Assembly (NCBI RefSeq): GCF_964340395.1
Contig: NC_135569.1
Location: 16,886,757-16,950,756 of the forward strand
Source of the DNA: Glandiceps talaboti
Taxonomy: Eukaryota > Hemichordata > Enteropneusta > Spengelidae
DNA length: 64,000 nt
Direction of reading: 5' to 3'
In this document: positions 34,931-44,869 of the stretch, in pieces
How the letters are laid out: the number at the start of each line of letters is the position of its first letter
Position numbering within the stretch: the stretch's first letter is position 1
Position numbers and translations under genes: made by a program
The notes under the pieces: model-generated
Databases searched by the model: none
Told to the model about the DNA's origin: nothing
What the model saw: the letters and a program-made list of their open reading frames with translations, nothing else

Positions 34931-36127
34931 ATTGATGAGCAGATCATATCCCAGAAATAAAATTGATCATGTATACCAACTTGAGTGTACTTTTTCAGTG
35001 AATGTAATCACAAATAAAACTTGTCCTTATTTAATAGGAGGACACTGCACGGTTTATAAAAGGCCATAATGTATTGGTAAGTATGCTCCCAATATACGAA
35101 ATTAATATCAAAAATGAGATGTTCACTCCCCATGGGGATAATGGACTCCGACTTTTGAAAAGAAATAATTAATATAAGCACCTCAACAGTTAAAATTGTG
35201 TGTCGCCTGGTGGCGCTGTATTGATGCTACAAAGTATAGCATCTTTTCTTTTCGTGAGTCTATCTATTTCATGCTAAAATGAATACTTTGAAACCGACAT
35301 TTTTCGATGTTTAGCCAAGTAAGCTTATTCTTCAATACGCCATAAATTACTCCAGTGATGCCTTTTACACAAAATGAAATCAAAAACTTCTGTAAACAAA
35401 ATCCTTCGGATAAAGAGGAAGTTAGTTTCACCAAATATCTATAATTGAGATTCACCCATTGTTTTTATGTATTCATATCGTTACTACTTTGCCCACGTTA
35501 ACACACTACCAAAACGAAGAAAGTATTTTAAAAGATACCTATAAGTCGAAATTTCATTTACAATGTATTGATAACTTTATTTGGAAAAAAGTTTTATTTA
35601 TGGACATTGAATAACTACTTTTAAATTCTTATGGATTCACGCTTACGGTTTGACTTTAAAAACAAAACACGGGGAGGGGGATATTATGTTTGCATGATTA
35701 TTATGTTGCAGGAACACGTGCCATCAGATGTTATTTATTATACCCACATGTATGAGTCCATCATCTCAGATGCCAAATGTTTACAAGAACTTTGTGTAAC
35801 TTTAATGCGTCCCCCGAATCATTGGGTTGGGTAATGTCACGGCTATTCATCACATTAAGCTATAGTCAGAATTAACGGCAGTGGGGCCCGGGGGGAGAAA
35901 TTATTTCGGTCAAAAACAGCCCTCTCCCCTTTGGGCTCTCAAAAAATATCATGCCCCCCCCCCCGGAAATAAACCCATTCATTTTCGTAGCCCTCCCCGC
36001 CCCGCTACACATATTTTTAATATGTATAACGTGATAATAACCCCCCCCCCCATTTCCGTGCAATTGTATGGTACACTACGTTAAATAAAAGTGACAATCG
36101 ATTTAACATTTCTTTACAAATAGACGT
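34931..36127. other. No gene recognised
   Basis: Mostly AT-rich. At 35880-36060 there is a block of C/G tracts (CGGGGGGAG, GCCCCCCCCCCGG, AACCCCCCCCCC) with about 60-bp spacing that resembles the C-tract modules of families I-IV but has no recognisable termini. Confidence 0.4.
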
Positions 36128-36196
36128 GTGAGAGAGAGACAGAGACAGAGAGAGAGAGACTGACAGACAGACAGATAGACAGACAGACAGACAGAG
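36128..36196 (+). repeat. GA / GACA microsatellite
   Basis: GAGAGAGAGACAGAGACAGA, then (GACA)n with a GATA interruption. Confidence 0.95.
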
Positions 36197-36482
36197 CAGA
36201 GGGTGAAGAGATATTAAGGCATACAAAACAGTAGTCACCCACCTTATCACCGACTGTAGGATTTCGAATTAATTGTGGCAAAGTTGCAAGAAATGTTCAA
36301 GTACTCGGTAAATAACCGCTCCTGAGGTGTAATTTGGTTCATATCATGAACAAAATATTTCGTGCCCCCTCCCATTTCAGACCAAAAAAACCCCGCAGTA
36401 TATATTATGGGTGGCCCTATTTTTTTCCTGTGTCTCAGCTCCGACATCAAAATAAAAATACACTGTACCGCCAATGGCGTTG

Positions 36483-37700
36483 TAGCACAACTGTAAAGAT
36501 AAAATGATTATCCATATGGTAGTCCATGCTAACAATAGGTGTTCATTTGCTGAATGACTATCCATTTGCCTATCCAACCATGTTGCTATCTTTGCGATAT
36601 ACACTATCATTTGGCTGTTGCTATGGATGTGGTCATGTTGTTAGATATTTCTGCATATATTTTTGTATGCTTTTGTTCACTTGTGTATGAATTCCTGATA
36701 TTATCTTTGCAATATACGTGATCATTTGGCTGTTGTTATGGGCGTGGTCTTGTTGCTAGGCATATTTGCATACATTTTTATTTGTCTTTCTATTCCTGTT
36801 ATCTTCGCAATATACGTGATTATTTGGCTGTTGCTGTGGGCGTGGTCTTGTTGCTAGACAAATTTACATACACTTCTTGAATGTTATTCATTTGTCTATT
36901 AATCCCTGTTATCTTTGTGAAATACACGACCATTTTGCTGTTGCTATGGGCGTGGTCATGGTTACTAGGGATATTTGCATACATTTTTTGAATGTTTACT
37001 CACTTGCCTACCAGATGATGTTGTCATTTGACCAAAATATACTGCCAATTGGTTGTTGTTAAGGGCGTGGTCATGGTTGCTAGGGCCAATTGTGTCAAAA
37101 TATTTTGAAGAAAGTCTGCTTAATAACACTTCTAGAAACAGCTCACCAAGTTAGTGTCACTGACCAAGTACTTTGTGAGATACAAGTTTTTGACCAAAAA
37201 TGAACATTTTTACACCTAATTTGCATATCACTCATGACATCATTGTATCCTTAATACTTCTTCATCTATACATCCCAAGATGCATTCCCATTAAATTTCA
37301 GCCCAATCTGCTCAGTAGTTTTGGAATTATTGACTTTTGACCAAAAAGACACATTTTTAGCCCTAATTTGCATATTACTGATGGAATCATCATGTCATGA
37401 ACAAATCTTACTTAACACCCCCTTAAGAATGTTTCCACTACATTTCGCACCAATCTGCCCAGTAGTTTCTGAGTTTAAGTTTTTTGACCATAAATCACAT
37501 TTTTTTACCCGAATCACAAACCGGTGGCAAGATCATTTTGATTTGAACAATTTTTCACTAGAACACAATTAGTAATGTCCCCACCAAATATCAAGCCAAT
37601 CGGTCTGGCGGTTTTTGACTTTAAGTCGTTTACACACACACACACACAGACGCCGGACGATGCCTATATACCTACTGAACTTAGGTTCAGTTGTGCTAAA
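36483..37700 (-). repeat. R1 interspersed repeat, fullest copy
   Basis: Bounded by TAGCACAACTG at left and the inverse CAGTTGTGCTA at right, i.e. an 11-bp terminal inverted repeat, which argues that R1 is a transposon of about 1.2 kb. The left half holds several modules of TTGCTATGGGCGTGGTCATG and TTGCTAGG...ATTTGCATACA; the right half holds CCAATCTGCCCAGTAGTTT and a CA run (37633-37648). No protein. Element A is inserted in another R1 copy. Confidence 0.6.
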
Positions 37701-38026
37701 AAACTTTTTCATTTTCGCCCATCCTTAATATTTTGCGAAACAACACACTTTCTGGCAATAATAAGCAAGTGTGTGGACAGTCAAAGTCATCTCTTCAGTC
37801 ATGGCAGCAGCGACGACACTTGTTCATGAACAGCTCATTTCTTTCATGGCAGAGGTTATTCAAGTGGTTGTGTGTGTGTGTGGGGGGGGGGGCTTATAAC
37901 ATGTCAATTGTGTAGAGAAGAAATTAAGTGGCTGTTACAATCACTGGCACCAATTCCTTGGGCGATTTTTTTAATGAAGTATCATATTCTTCAAACGTTT
38001 TAAGTTTGCTATTCATTTTTAGTTTA

Positions 38027-39461
38027 GGGACCGATCAGTTTCTCCAGCCTGGGGGTGGATTCTTAAGTCGGGCCGACAAAAAGTCACTGAACCCCCCCCC
38101 CCCCCCCCCCACTGTAAAACCAAAAAACAGGCTGACCCCCCCTATCACTTAATTCTAAAACATGATGAACCCCCCTCCCCCCATATATAATATTCACATG
38201 ACAGGTATTTTTTGATCATGACTCAGTGTGGACTGCTTGACTGTCATGCCGGGTTAGCACTATCATAATTATAATTATTGACTACACAAGGTAATATATT
38301 CCAAAAGGAGTTTAATAGCATCTTGACATTGAAAGGTAGAGGAAAGCTTGAGAAGAGAATATGTACATCTGTTATGGGGGGTCCTAGGGGGTCTCCCCCT
38401 AGTAGCCCTGGGGGGGGGTTTACTCTGAAAAGTCAATTTTGAGACTATTCAGACCCTTTTAGACAATCATTTCCAAGCTTTACAAGACAGAACCAACATG
38501 TAAAAAGCAACTACATTGGGTTGAAATCATCTCAAATTAGAATTGGATGAAAATATTTAAGAAAAGTTTAACACCGTTATGACAGTAAAAAGGTTGTTGG
38601 TGCATCTGATTGTTGGTTGAATGCACGAGTGACCTCTGGGGGTGAGGGAGTCCTTGGGGTTTTCCCCCTGGCAGATCTGCAGTTTTTTGCTTTTATTAAG
38701 GCAATGTTTAGGTTATTCATAGCCTTTGAGGTAATATTTCCAAGCTTCGAATAAAATGTAAGTTTTAAATGAGTTTCCCATGTCACATAAAAATGGCCCT
38801 GTATTATTGGTATAGGGGCATTAATATAATAATTGCATGTATATAGTAAAGTCACCGGTATGTTACAGAACTTTAAGTGGTCATACCTAGTGTATACATG
38901 TAATAGAAACTGGAATCTGATGAGATGTGGTGATTTGTAGTGTCAATAACATGTAGTGTCCAAAATAGAAAGTGTATTAATCCCTTCTGACAAGTTCATA
39001 GTGACGAATAGAACATTTTAGATTAACTTCTTTTATAAATTATCTATGAAGATTACCATTACGAAACATTCAGTTTCACTTTTGCCCCAAAAGTGCAATA
39101 TAAGTGAAGCATTGATTGTGAAACAGCCAAGCATTATTTGCATGACATGTTCTGTAACTAGTGTGGTAGCTAGGTATTACATGTATATGTATTTGTATAG
39201 TTATGCTTGAACTAATAAGTAATATTAAAGAATTCATGTAAGAAATAGGGATAAGAACAAATATTTACATGTATCACATTTTAGACAAGGCTATATGCCA
39301 TTGTAGAAAAAGGATTTTTTTCTTCCATCACAATCCAAAACACAACCCCCTCCCCTATCCACAATTTTCAAAACAGCATGACCCCCCCCCCTCCAATTTC
39401 AAAAACAGGGTGACCACCCTACAAATCCCCCCCCCCCAGGCCGAAGAAACTGGCCGGTCCC
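38027..39461 (+). mobile_element. Family I element, copy C (TTA-flanked, internally deleted)
   Basis: Begins GGGACCGATCAGTTTCTCCA and ends GAAGAAACTGGCCGGTCCC, each with one change from the consensus. TTA is duplicated at 38024-38026 and 39462-39464. About 0.6 kb of the internal units is missing at about 38527, compared with copies A and B. C-tract modules are at both ends on the plus strand. Confidence 0.85.
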
Positions 39462-39857
39462 TTAGTAAAGGAAAATATCCAACTTTTTATTCTTATTTTT
39501 CCCAATTACTAATAGCTTCCCAAGGGCTTAGGCATTCAGTCAACTACATGTAACTGTTCACAATCAATCAATCACTCACTCAGGTCACTATTTCACATAA
39601 CACAACACGTGACGTGTTCAAAAACCGATTTTTATTCAAATAAAGTGTGAACTATGCCTATAGTCTTGAGCAAGTCTAGGTGACTCTTTGTGTGTGTATG
39701 TACACAGCATTTTGTAATATTATAACCCAACACAGTAAACTGTTGAATGCCAGATAAAATAGACTTTTTTCACTATTTTAACAAAATGGTGAATAAACCA
39801 TTGTTTTGGTCTATTTCAATTTCACTGATTGGTAAAAAATAATTATTTTCGAAGGCA

Positions 39858-40052
39858 TCACCTCCTTCCTCTGCCTTTCTTTTGTTGTTTGTTAAATTTT
39901 CCAGCTTTTTTGTTAGTCCATTCATTCTTCCAAAATGTTTTTTTTTGAAGGACGACATTTTTTCTTTTCAGACTTTTTCCACTTCCAGGAATAGTGAATT
40001 CCACATTAATTCTCCTACCAGCAAGTCGAGAGTGATGCAAGTCCAGTCCTTT
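39858..40052 (-). CDS. RRM-protein gene, last exon
   Basis: On the minus strand an acceptor (CCTACATTTACAG) precedes 65 codons starting KGLDLHHSRLAGRRINVEFT and ending KKGRGRR then TGA. 'LHHS.L.GRRINVE' is the end of an RRM (helix 2 and strand 4); this wording followed by a basic tail is like the fungal Nop6-type RNA-binding proteins (resemblance only). The tail's KRKNVVLQKK lies over a long A run; a one-base shift there gives an alternative tail (HFGRMNGLTKK...) of similar length, so the exact C-terminus is uncertain. The exon joins the exon at 40551-40642 in phase 0. Confidence 0.75.
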   Translation of the reverse strand, partial: KGLDLHHSRLAGRRINVEFTIPGSGKSLKRKNVVLQKKTFWKNEWTNKKAGKFNKQQKKGRGRR

Positions 40053-40089
40053 CTGTAAATGTAGGAATATAAACAACGTGACTGTAAGT

Positions 40090-40145
40090 CTCAGGGGTGG
40101 GGGTGGGGGTGAGTGGGGGGGGTGAGTGTGGGGGTGGGGGAGGCA
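40090..40145 (+). other. G-quadruplex-prone run in an intron
   Basis: At least six G-tracts of 4-8 within about 55 bases (AGGGGTGGGGGTGGGGGTGA and following). It lies on the non-transcribed-sense (plus) strand, within the last intron of the minus-strand RRM gene, about 40 bp from the acceptor. The transcript would be C-rich here. Confidence 0.7.
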
Positions 40146-40550
40146 TTCCCATTCAAAAGCTGTATAATTATGAGGTGGGGGGTTTACTTTTAGGGCATTC
40201 AAGTCTAGGTATGTGACATTATTTTTATCTGAAGCAGGGTTCCAAGAAAGGGACTGGGCTTCCCTCTTGAAACTTGAAAAAAGTAGAACTTGCTGTCTGA
40301 AACAGTACATCCACAATTCATGTCCTGTCTTTAAAAGCAGTAGGTAAGTTGCTAATGTTCATTTTCTGAAAAGGGCAACATTTTAATTTCATTTGAATAC
40401 AGGAATCATAAGTTTAATTTTCTAATGTGAGATTAAGTTCAAAAAGTTCGAAATATTTCATCGCACTTTCAAATGCCCATGAAAAATAAATAAAACAGTG
40501 CTATTTGTTTATCTACACCAAATTCTATGATACAGTTACTGTTCACCTAC

Positions 40551-40642
40551 CTTAAAACTCTGCTGGTTTTTAAACTGTACATAGCCAAAACCTTTGGATT
40601 CTCCAGTGTCTTTATTTGTGATTAATCTTATCTCAGTCACAC
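40551..40642 (-). CDS. RRM-protein gene, middle exon (RNP1)
   Basis: Minus strand: a branch-like TACTAAT and CTCATAAGAG acceptor, then VTEIRLITNKDTGESKGFGY and VQFKNQQSFK, then donor AAG|GTAGGT. KGFGYVQF is an exact RNP1 consensus, so this is strand 2 to strand 3 of an RRM (RNA binding, likely nuclear or nucleolar). It joins the last exon in frame. Joined to the upstream exon with acceptor AG at 40643-40644, the frame is also open, giving EEHF-S-VTEIRL, about three to four residues shorter than a normal RRM between helix 1 and strand 2. Confidence 0.75.
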
Positions 40643-40817
40643 CTCTTATGAGCAAATCAAATTAGTAAATATAGTAATCATACATGTTTTTATATTTATT
40701 TATTTAACTTTGACAAGTCAGGCAGTACACACAGGTGACGAACACCTATAATCATGGACCCCAAAAATAAACGTGGACTCCAAAGATGTACATTTGTAGT
40801 TTAAGTATCTTTGCTTT

Positions 40818-40820
40818 CAT

Positions 40821-40875
<55 letters not shown>

Positions 40876-40900
40876 TTCATTTATTAATCTATTTATTCAT
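40818..40900 (+). repeat. ATTT microsatellite
   Basis: About 20 TTTA units with few interruptions, inside the RRM gene's large intron. It is flanked by two diverged copies of a segment reading TTGACAA...TCAGGCAGT.CACAC (40707-40760 and 40908-40965). Confidence 0.95.
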
Positions 40901-41219
40901 TTAATTTTGACAATTGTCAGGCAGTCCACACATGTGACTAACACCTATGTATAATCGTGGACCCCAAACTTTGCATCCTCTCAACACATGCTGAGGTAAA
41001 TGGCCAGTAGGTTCAGTATTTTACTTAAACTTCAAATTAGTTTTTACTACTTCATGTAGCAACATCTCATCAACACACACATGTAGTTACTGGAAAATAA
41101 TGCTGTGGTATGATTGAAACTTTTTCCCAGTGTGTTTGTTAAGGTTTTGGCAACCCTGGTAACAGAAAGGGAGAAAGAGGTAAAAATGACAGTGTTTCCC
41201 ATCAAATCTATCATAATTT

Positions 41220-44006
41220 TAGTGGGGAACCCTGGTAAAATGATATGGGAACCTCAGTAGATTTTACCTACTTAACATCCTTAACAAAAACACGAGTAGG
41301 GAACCCCGGTAGATTTTACCTACTTACCACCCTTGGCAAAAACACTGGTAGGGAACCCTGGTAAAATGATATGGGAACTTCGGTAGATTTTACATACTTA
41401 CCACCCTTAACAAAAACACTGGTAGGGAACCCTGGTAAAATGATATGGGAACCTCGGTAGATTTTACCTACTTCCCACCCTTGGCAACAACACTGGTAGG
41501 GAACCTGGTAAAATGATATGGGAACCTCGGTAGATTTTACCTAGTGACCACCCTTAACAAAAACACTGGTAGGGAACCCTGGTAAAATGATATGGGAACC
41601 TCAGTAGATTTTACCTACTTACCACCCTTGGCAAAACACTGGTAGGGAACCCTGGTAAAATGATATGGGAACCCCGGTAGATTTTACCTACTTACCACCC
41701 TTAACAAAAACACTGGTAGGGAACCCTGGTAAAATGATATGGGAACCTCGGTAGATTTTACCTACTTACCACCCTTGGCAACAACACTGGTAGGGAACCC
41801 TGGTAAAATGATATGGGAACCTCGGTAGATTTTACCTACTTACCACCCTTAACAAAAACACTGGTAGGGAACCCTGGTAAAATGATATGGGAACCCCGGT
41901 AGATTTTACCTACTTACCACCCTTAACAAAAACACTGGTAGGGAACCCTGGTAAAATGATATGTGAACCTCGGTAGATTTTACCTACTTCCCACCCTTGG
42001 CAACAACACTGGTAGGGAACCCTGGTAAAATGATATGGGAACCTCGGTAGATTTTACCTACTGACCACCCTTAACAAAAACACTGGTAGGGAACCCTGGT
42101 AAAATGATATGGGAACCTTGGTAGATTTTACCTACTTACCACCCTTGGCAAAACACTGGTAGGGAACCCTGGTAAAATGATATGGGAACCTCGGTAGATT
42201 TTACCTACTTACCACCCGTAACAAAAACACTGGTAGGGAACCCTGGTAAAATGATATGGAAACCTCGGTAGATTTTACCTACTTCCCACCCTTGGCAACA
42301 ACACTGGTAGGGAACCCTGTTAAATGATATGGGAACCTCGGTAGATTTTACCTACTTACCACCCTTAACAAAAACACTGGTAGGGAACCCTGGTAAAATG
42401 ATATGGGAAACTCGGTAGATTTTACCTACTTACCACCCTTAACAAAAACACTGGTAGGGAACCCTGGTAAAATGATATGGGAAACTCGGTAGATTTTACC
42501 TACTTACCACCCTTAACAAAAACACTGGTAGGGAACCCTGGTAAAATGATATGGGAACCCCGGTAGATTTTACCTACTTACCACCCTTAACAACAACACT
42601 GGTAGGGAACCCTGGTAAAATGATATGGGAACTTCGGTAGATTTTACCTACTTACCACCCTTGGCAAAAACACTGGTAGGGAACCCTGTTAAAATGATAT
42701 GGGAACCCCGGTAGATTTTACCTACTTACCACCCTTAACAAAAACACTGGTAGGGAACCCTGGTAAAATGATATGGGAACCCCGGTAGATTTTACCTACT
42801 TACCACCCTTAACAAAAACACTGGTAGGGAACCCTGGTAAAATGATATGGGAACCTCGGTAGATTTTACCTACTTACCACCCTTAACAAAAACACTGGTA
42901 GGGAACCCTGGTAAAATGATATGGGAACCTCGGTAGATTTTACCTACTTACCACCTTTGGCAAAAACACTGGTAGGGAACCCTGGTAAAATGATATGGGA
43001 ACCCCGGTAGATTTTACCTACTTACCACCCTTAACAAAAACACTGGTAGGGAACCCTGGTAAAATGATATGGGAACCCCGGTAGATTTTACCTACTTACC
43101 ACCCTTAACAAAAACACTGGTAGAGAACCCTGGTAAAATGATATGGGAACCTCGGTAGATTTTACCTACTTACCACCCTTAACAAAAACACTGGTAGGGA
43201 ACCCCGGTAAAATGATATGGGAACCCCGGTAGATTTTACCTACTTACCACCCTTGGCAAAAACACTGGTAGGGAACCCTGGTAAAGTGATATGGGAACCC
43301 CGGTAGATTTTACCTACTTACCACCCTTAACAACAACACTGGTAGGGAACCCTGGTAAAGTGATATGGGAACCCCGGTAGATTTTACCTACTTACCACCC
43401 TTAACAACAACACTGGTAGGGAACCCTGGTAAAATGATATGGGAACCTCGGTAGATTTTACCTACTTACCACCCTTAACAAAAACACTGGTAGGGAACCC
43501 TGGTAAAATGATATGGGAACCCCAGTAGATTTTACCTACTTACCACCCTTGGCAAAAACACTGGTAGGGAACCCTGGTAAAATGATATGGGAACTTCGGT
43601 AGATTTTACCTACTTACCACCCTTAACAAAAACACTGGTAGGGAACCCCGGTAAAATTATATGGGAACCCCGGTAGATTTTACCTACTTACCACCCTTGG
43701 CAAAAACACTGGTAGGGAACCCTGGTAAAATGATATGGGAACCCCAGTAGATTTTACCTACTTACCACCCTTAACAAAAACACTGGTAGGGAACCCTGGT
43801 AAAATGATATGGGAACCTCGGTAGATTTTACCTACTTACCACCCTTAACAAAAACACTAGTAGGGAACCCCGGTAAAATTATATGGGAACCCCGGTAGAT
43901 TTTACCTACTTACCACCCTTGGCAAAAACACTGGTAGGGAACCCTGGTAAAATGATATGGGAACCCCAGTAGATTTTACCTACTTACCACCCTTAACAAA
44001 AACACT
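41220..44006 (-). repeat. 74-bp intronic minisatellite (about 37 units)
   Basis: The unit on the plus strand reads GGTAGGGAACCCTGGTAAAA, TGATATGGGAACCTCGGTAG, ATTTTACCTACTTACCACCC, TTAACAAAAACACT. Variation is by substitution (CTCGG/CCCGG, TTAAC/TTGGC) and rare small indels. GGTAAAAT and ATTTTACC within each unit are inverted. On the minus, transcribed strand most units contain GGTAAGTAGG, a good match to a 5' splice site. The array fills most of the intron between RRM exons 44015-44143 and 40551-40642, and its last unit ends eight bases before the exon. Confidence 0.95.
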
Positions 44007-44014
44007 TTACTTAC

Positions 44015-44143
44015 TAAAATGTTCTTCCAACTCTTCCTTTGTGGTGTTGAAAGGTAAATTACCAACAAACAAAACCATGCGATGTTTTTTTCATTTTTGT
44101 ATTCACTTTTCTTTACCCTCTCTTGTGGTTCGACATTAGATAC
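44015..44143 (-). CDS. RRM-protein gene, exon with RNP2
   Basis: Minus strand: acceptor TCTCAATTCAG at 44144-44146, donor TTTTA|GTAAGT. The 3' part encodes MVLFVGNLPFNTTKEELEEH then F: VLFVGNL is RNP2 and the following helix is typical of RRM helix 1. The 5' part encodes VSNVEPQERVKKSEYKNEKN in another frame. The two frames meet at an A7 run; read as written, the RRM frame has TGA just before KKHRMVLF. Either one A is missing or extra (assembly or mutation), or translation starts at this ATG, which would leave the basic stretch untranslated. The 5' end of the gene is beyond 44143. Confidence 0.7.
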
Positions 44144-44345
44144 CTGAATTGAGATAACATCAACATGAAAGTGAAACTGCATAGATTTACAAATAGTACT
44201 AGTGTAGTAGTGTGACTACATCATAAATTCAAATAATTTATATCATCATCATGTTTGATCTCCTGTTCCAGCAGAGACTGATCCTTATTCACCACTTAGC
44301 AGACACCATGCTTTCACAATCGAGTGTTTGTGTCAGCAACATTGT

Positions 44346-44465
44346 CACATACAATAAATAAATAAATAAATAAATTGATCAATCAATTAATCTTTATATT
44401 GCACAACATAATGTCATATTTAGCAAGCATTGTAAATCATGAAAACAGGAAAGTACCATATAGTT
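44346..44465 (-). repeat. Retroelement 3' tail, reversed
   Basis: Reverse complement of the 10895 family: TTGCTAAATATGACATTATG, TTGTGCAATATAAAGATTAA, then TTGATTGATCAATTTATTTA ending in an (ATTT)n tail. Confidence 0.5.
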
Positions 44466-44599
44466 GTAACTTGTACAATATTTAACAATTATTTCCCCTT
44501 TTTTGTTCGAGCATTGCTTCAAGAATTATGATATTGTCTTTCACAAATTGAGAATATGCACCGACACATTTCTGCATGGAGATATGGATGACGCTATTT

Positions 44600-44863
44600 A
44601 TAATCCAGTAGCGCAGGTGTAGTGTTTTCTAGCGGACGTAGTTGCGTGACGTAGTACGTGGGTGGAGTCAGGATATGTAAACAGCTTCACCGGCAGGAGT
44701 TTCTGATTACGATATAATACATTTAAATATGCAATTAACATTCAACGGCAGAATTTTAAATATCCAAATATCGAAGCCATTTGTATTCACGATATTTGTA
44801 AACACACACCGGTTGCAAAATGTGGTCAGATTTGTTTGTGAGCAAATTTACCAATTACAGCAG
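44600..44863 (+). promoter_or_regulatory. CpG-richer region, possible shared promoter and first exon
   Basis: From about 44600 to 44700 CpG is locally enriched (GCGGACGTAGTTGCGTGACG, TAGTACGTGGGTGG). On the plus strand ATG at 44820 opens MWSDLFVSKFTNYSR and meets a strong donor (CAG|GTATGTAAG) at 44864, which could be a first coding exon. On the minus strand the RRM gene must start in or beyond this area. A head-to-head arrangement is plausible. I found no convincing second exon to the right, so the plus-strand gene is only a suggestion. Confidence 0.3.
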
Positions 44864-44869
44864 GTATGT

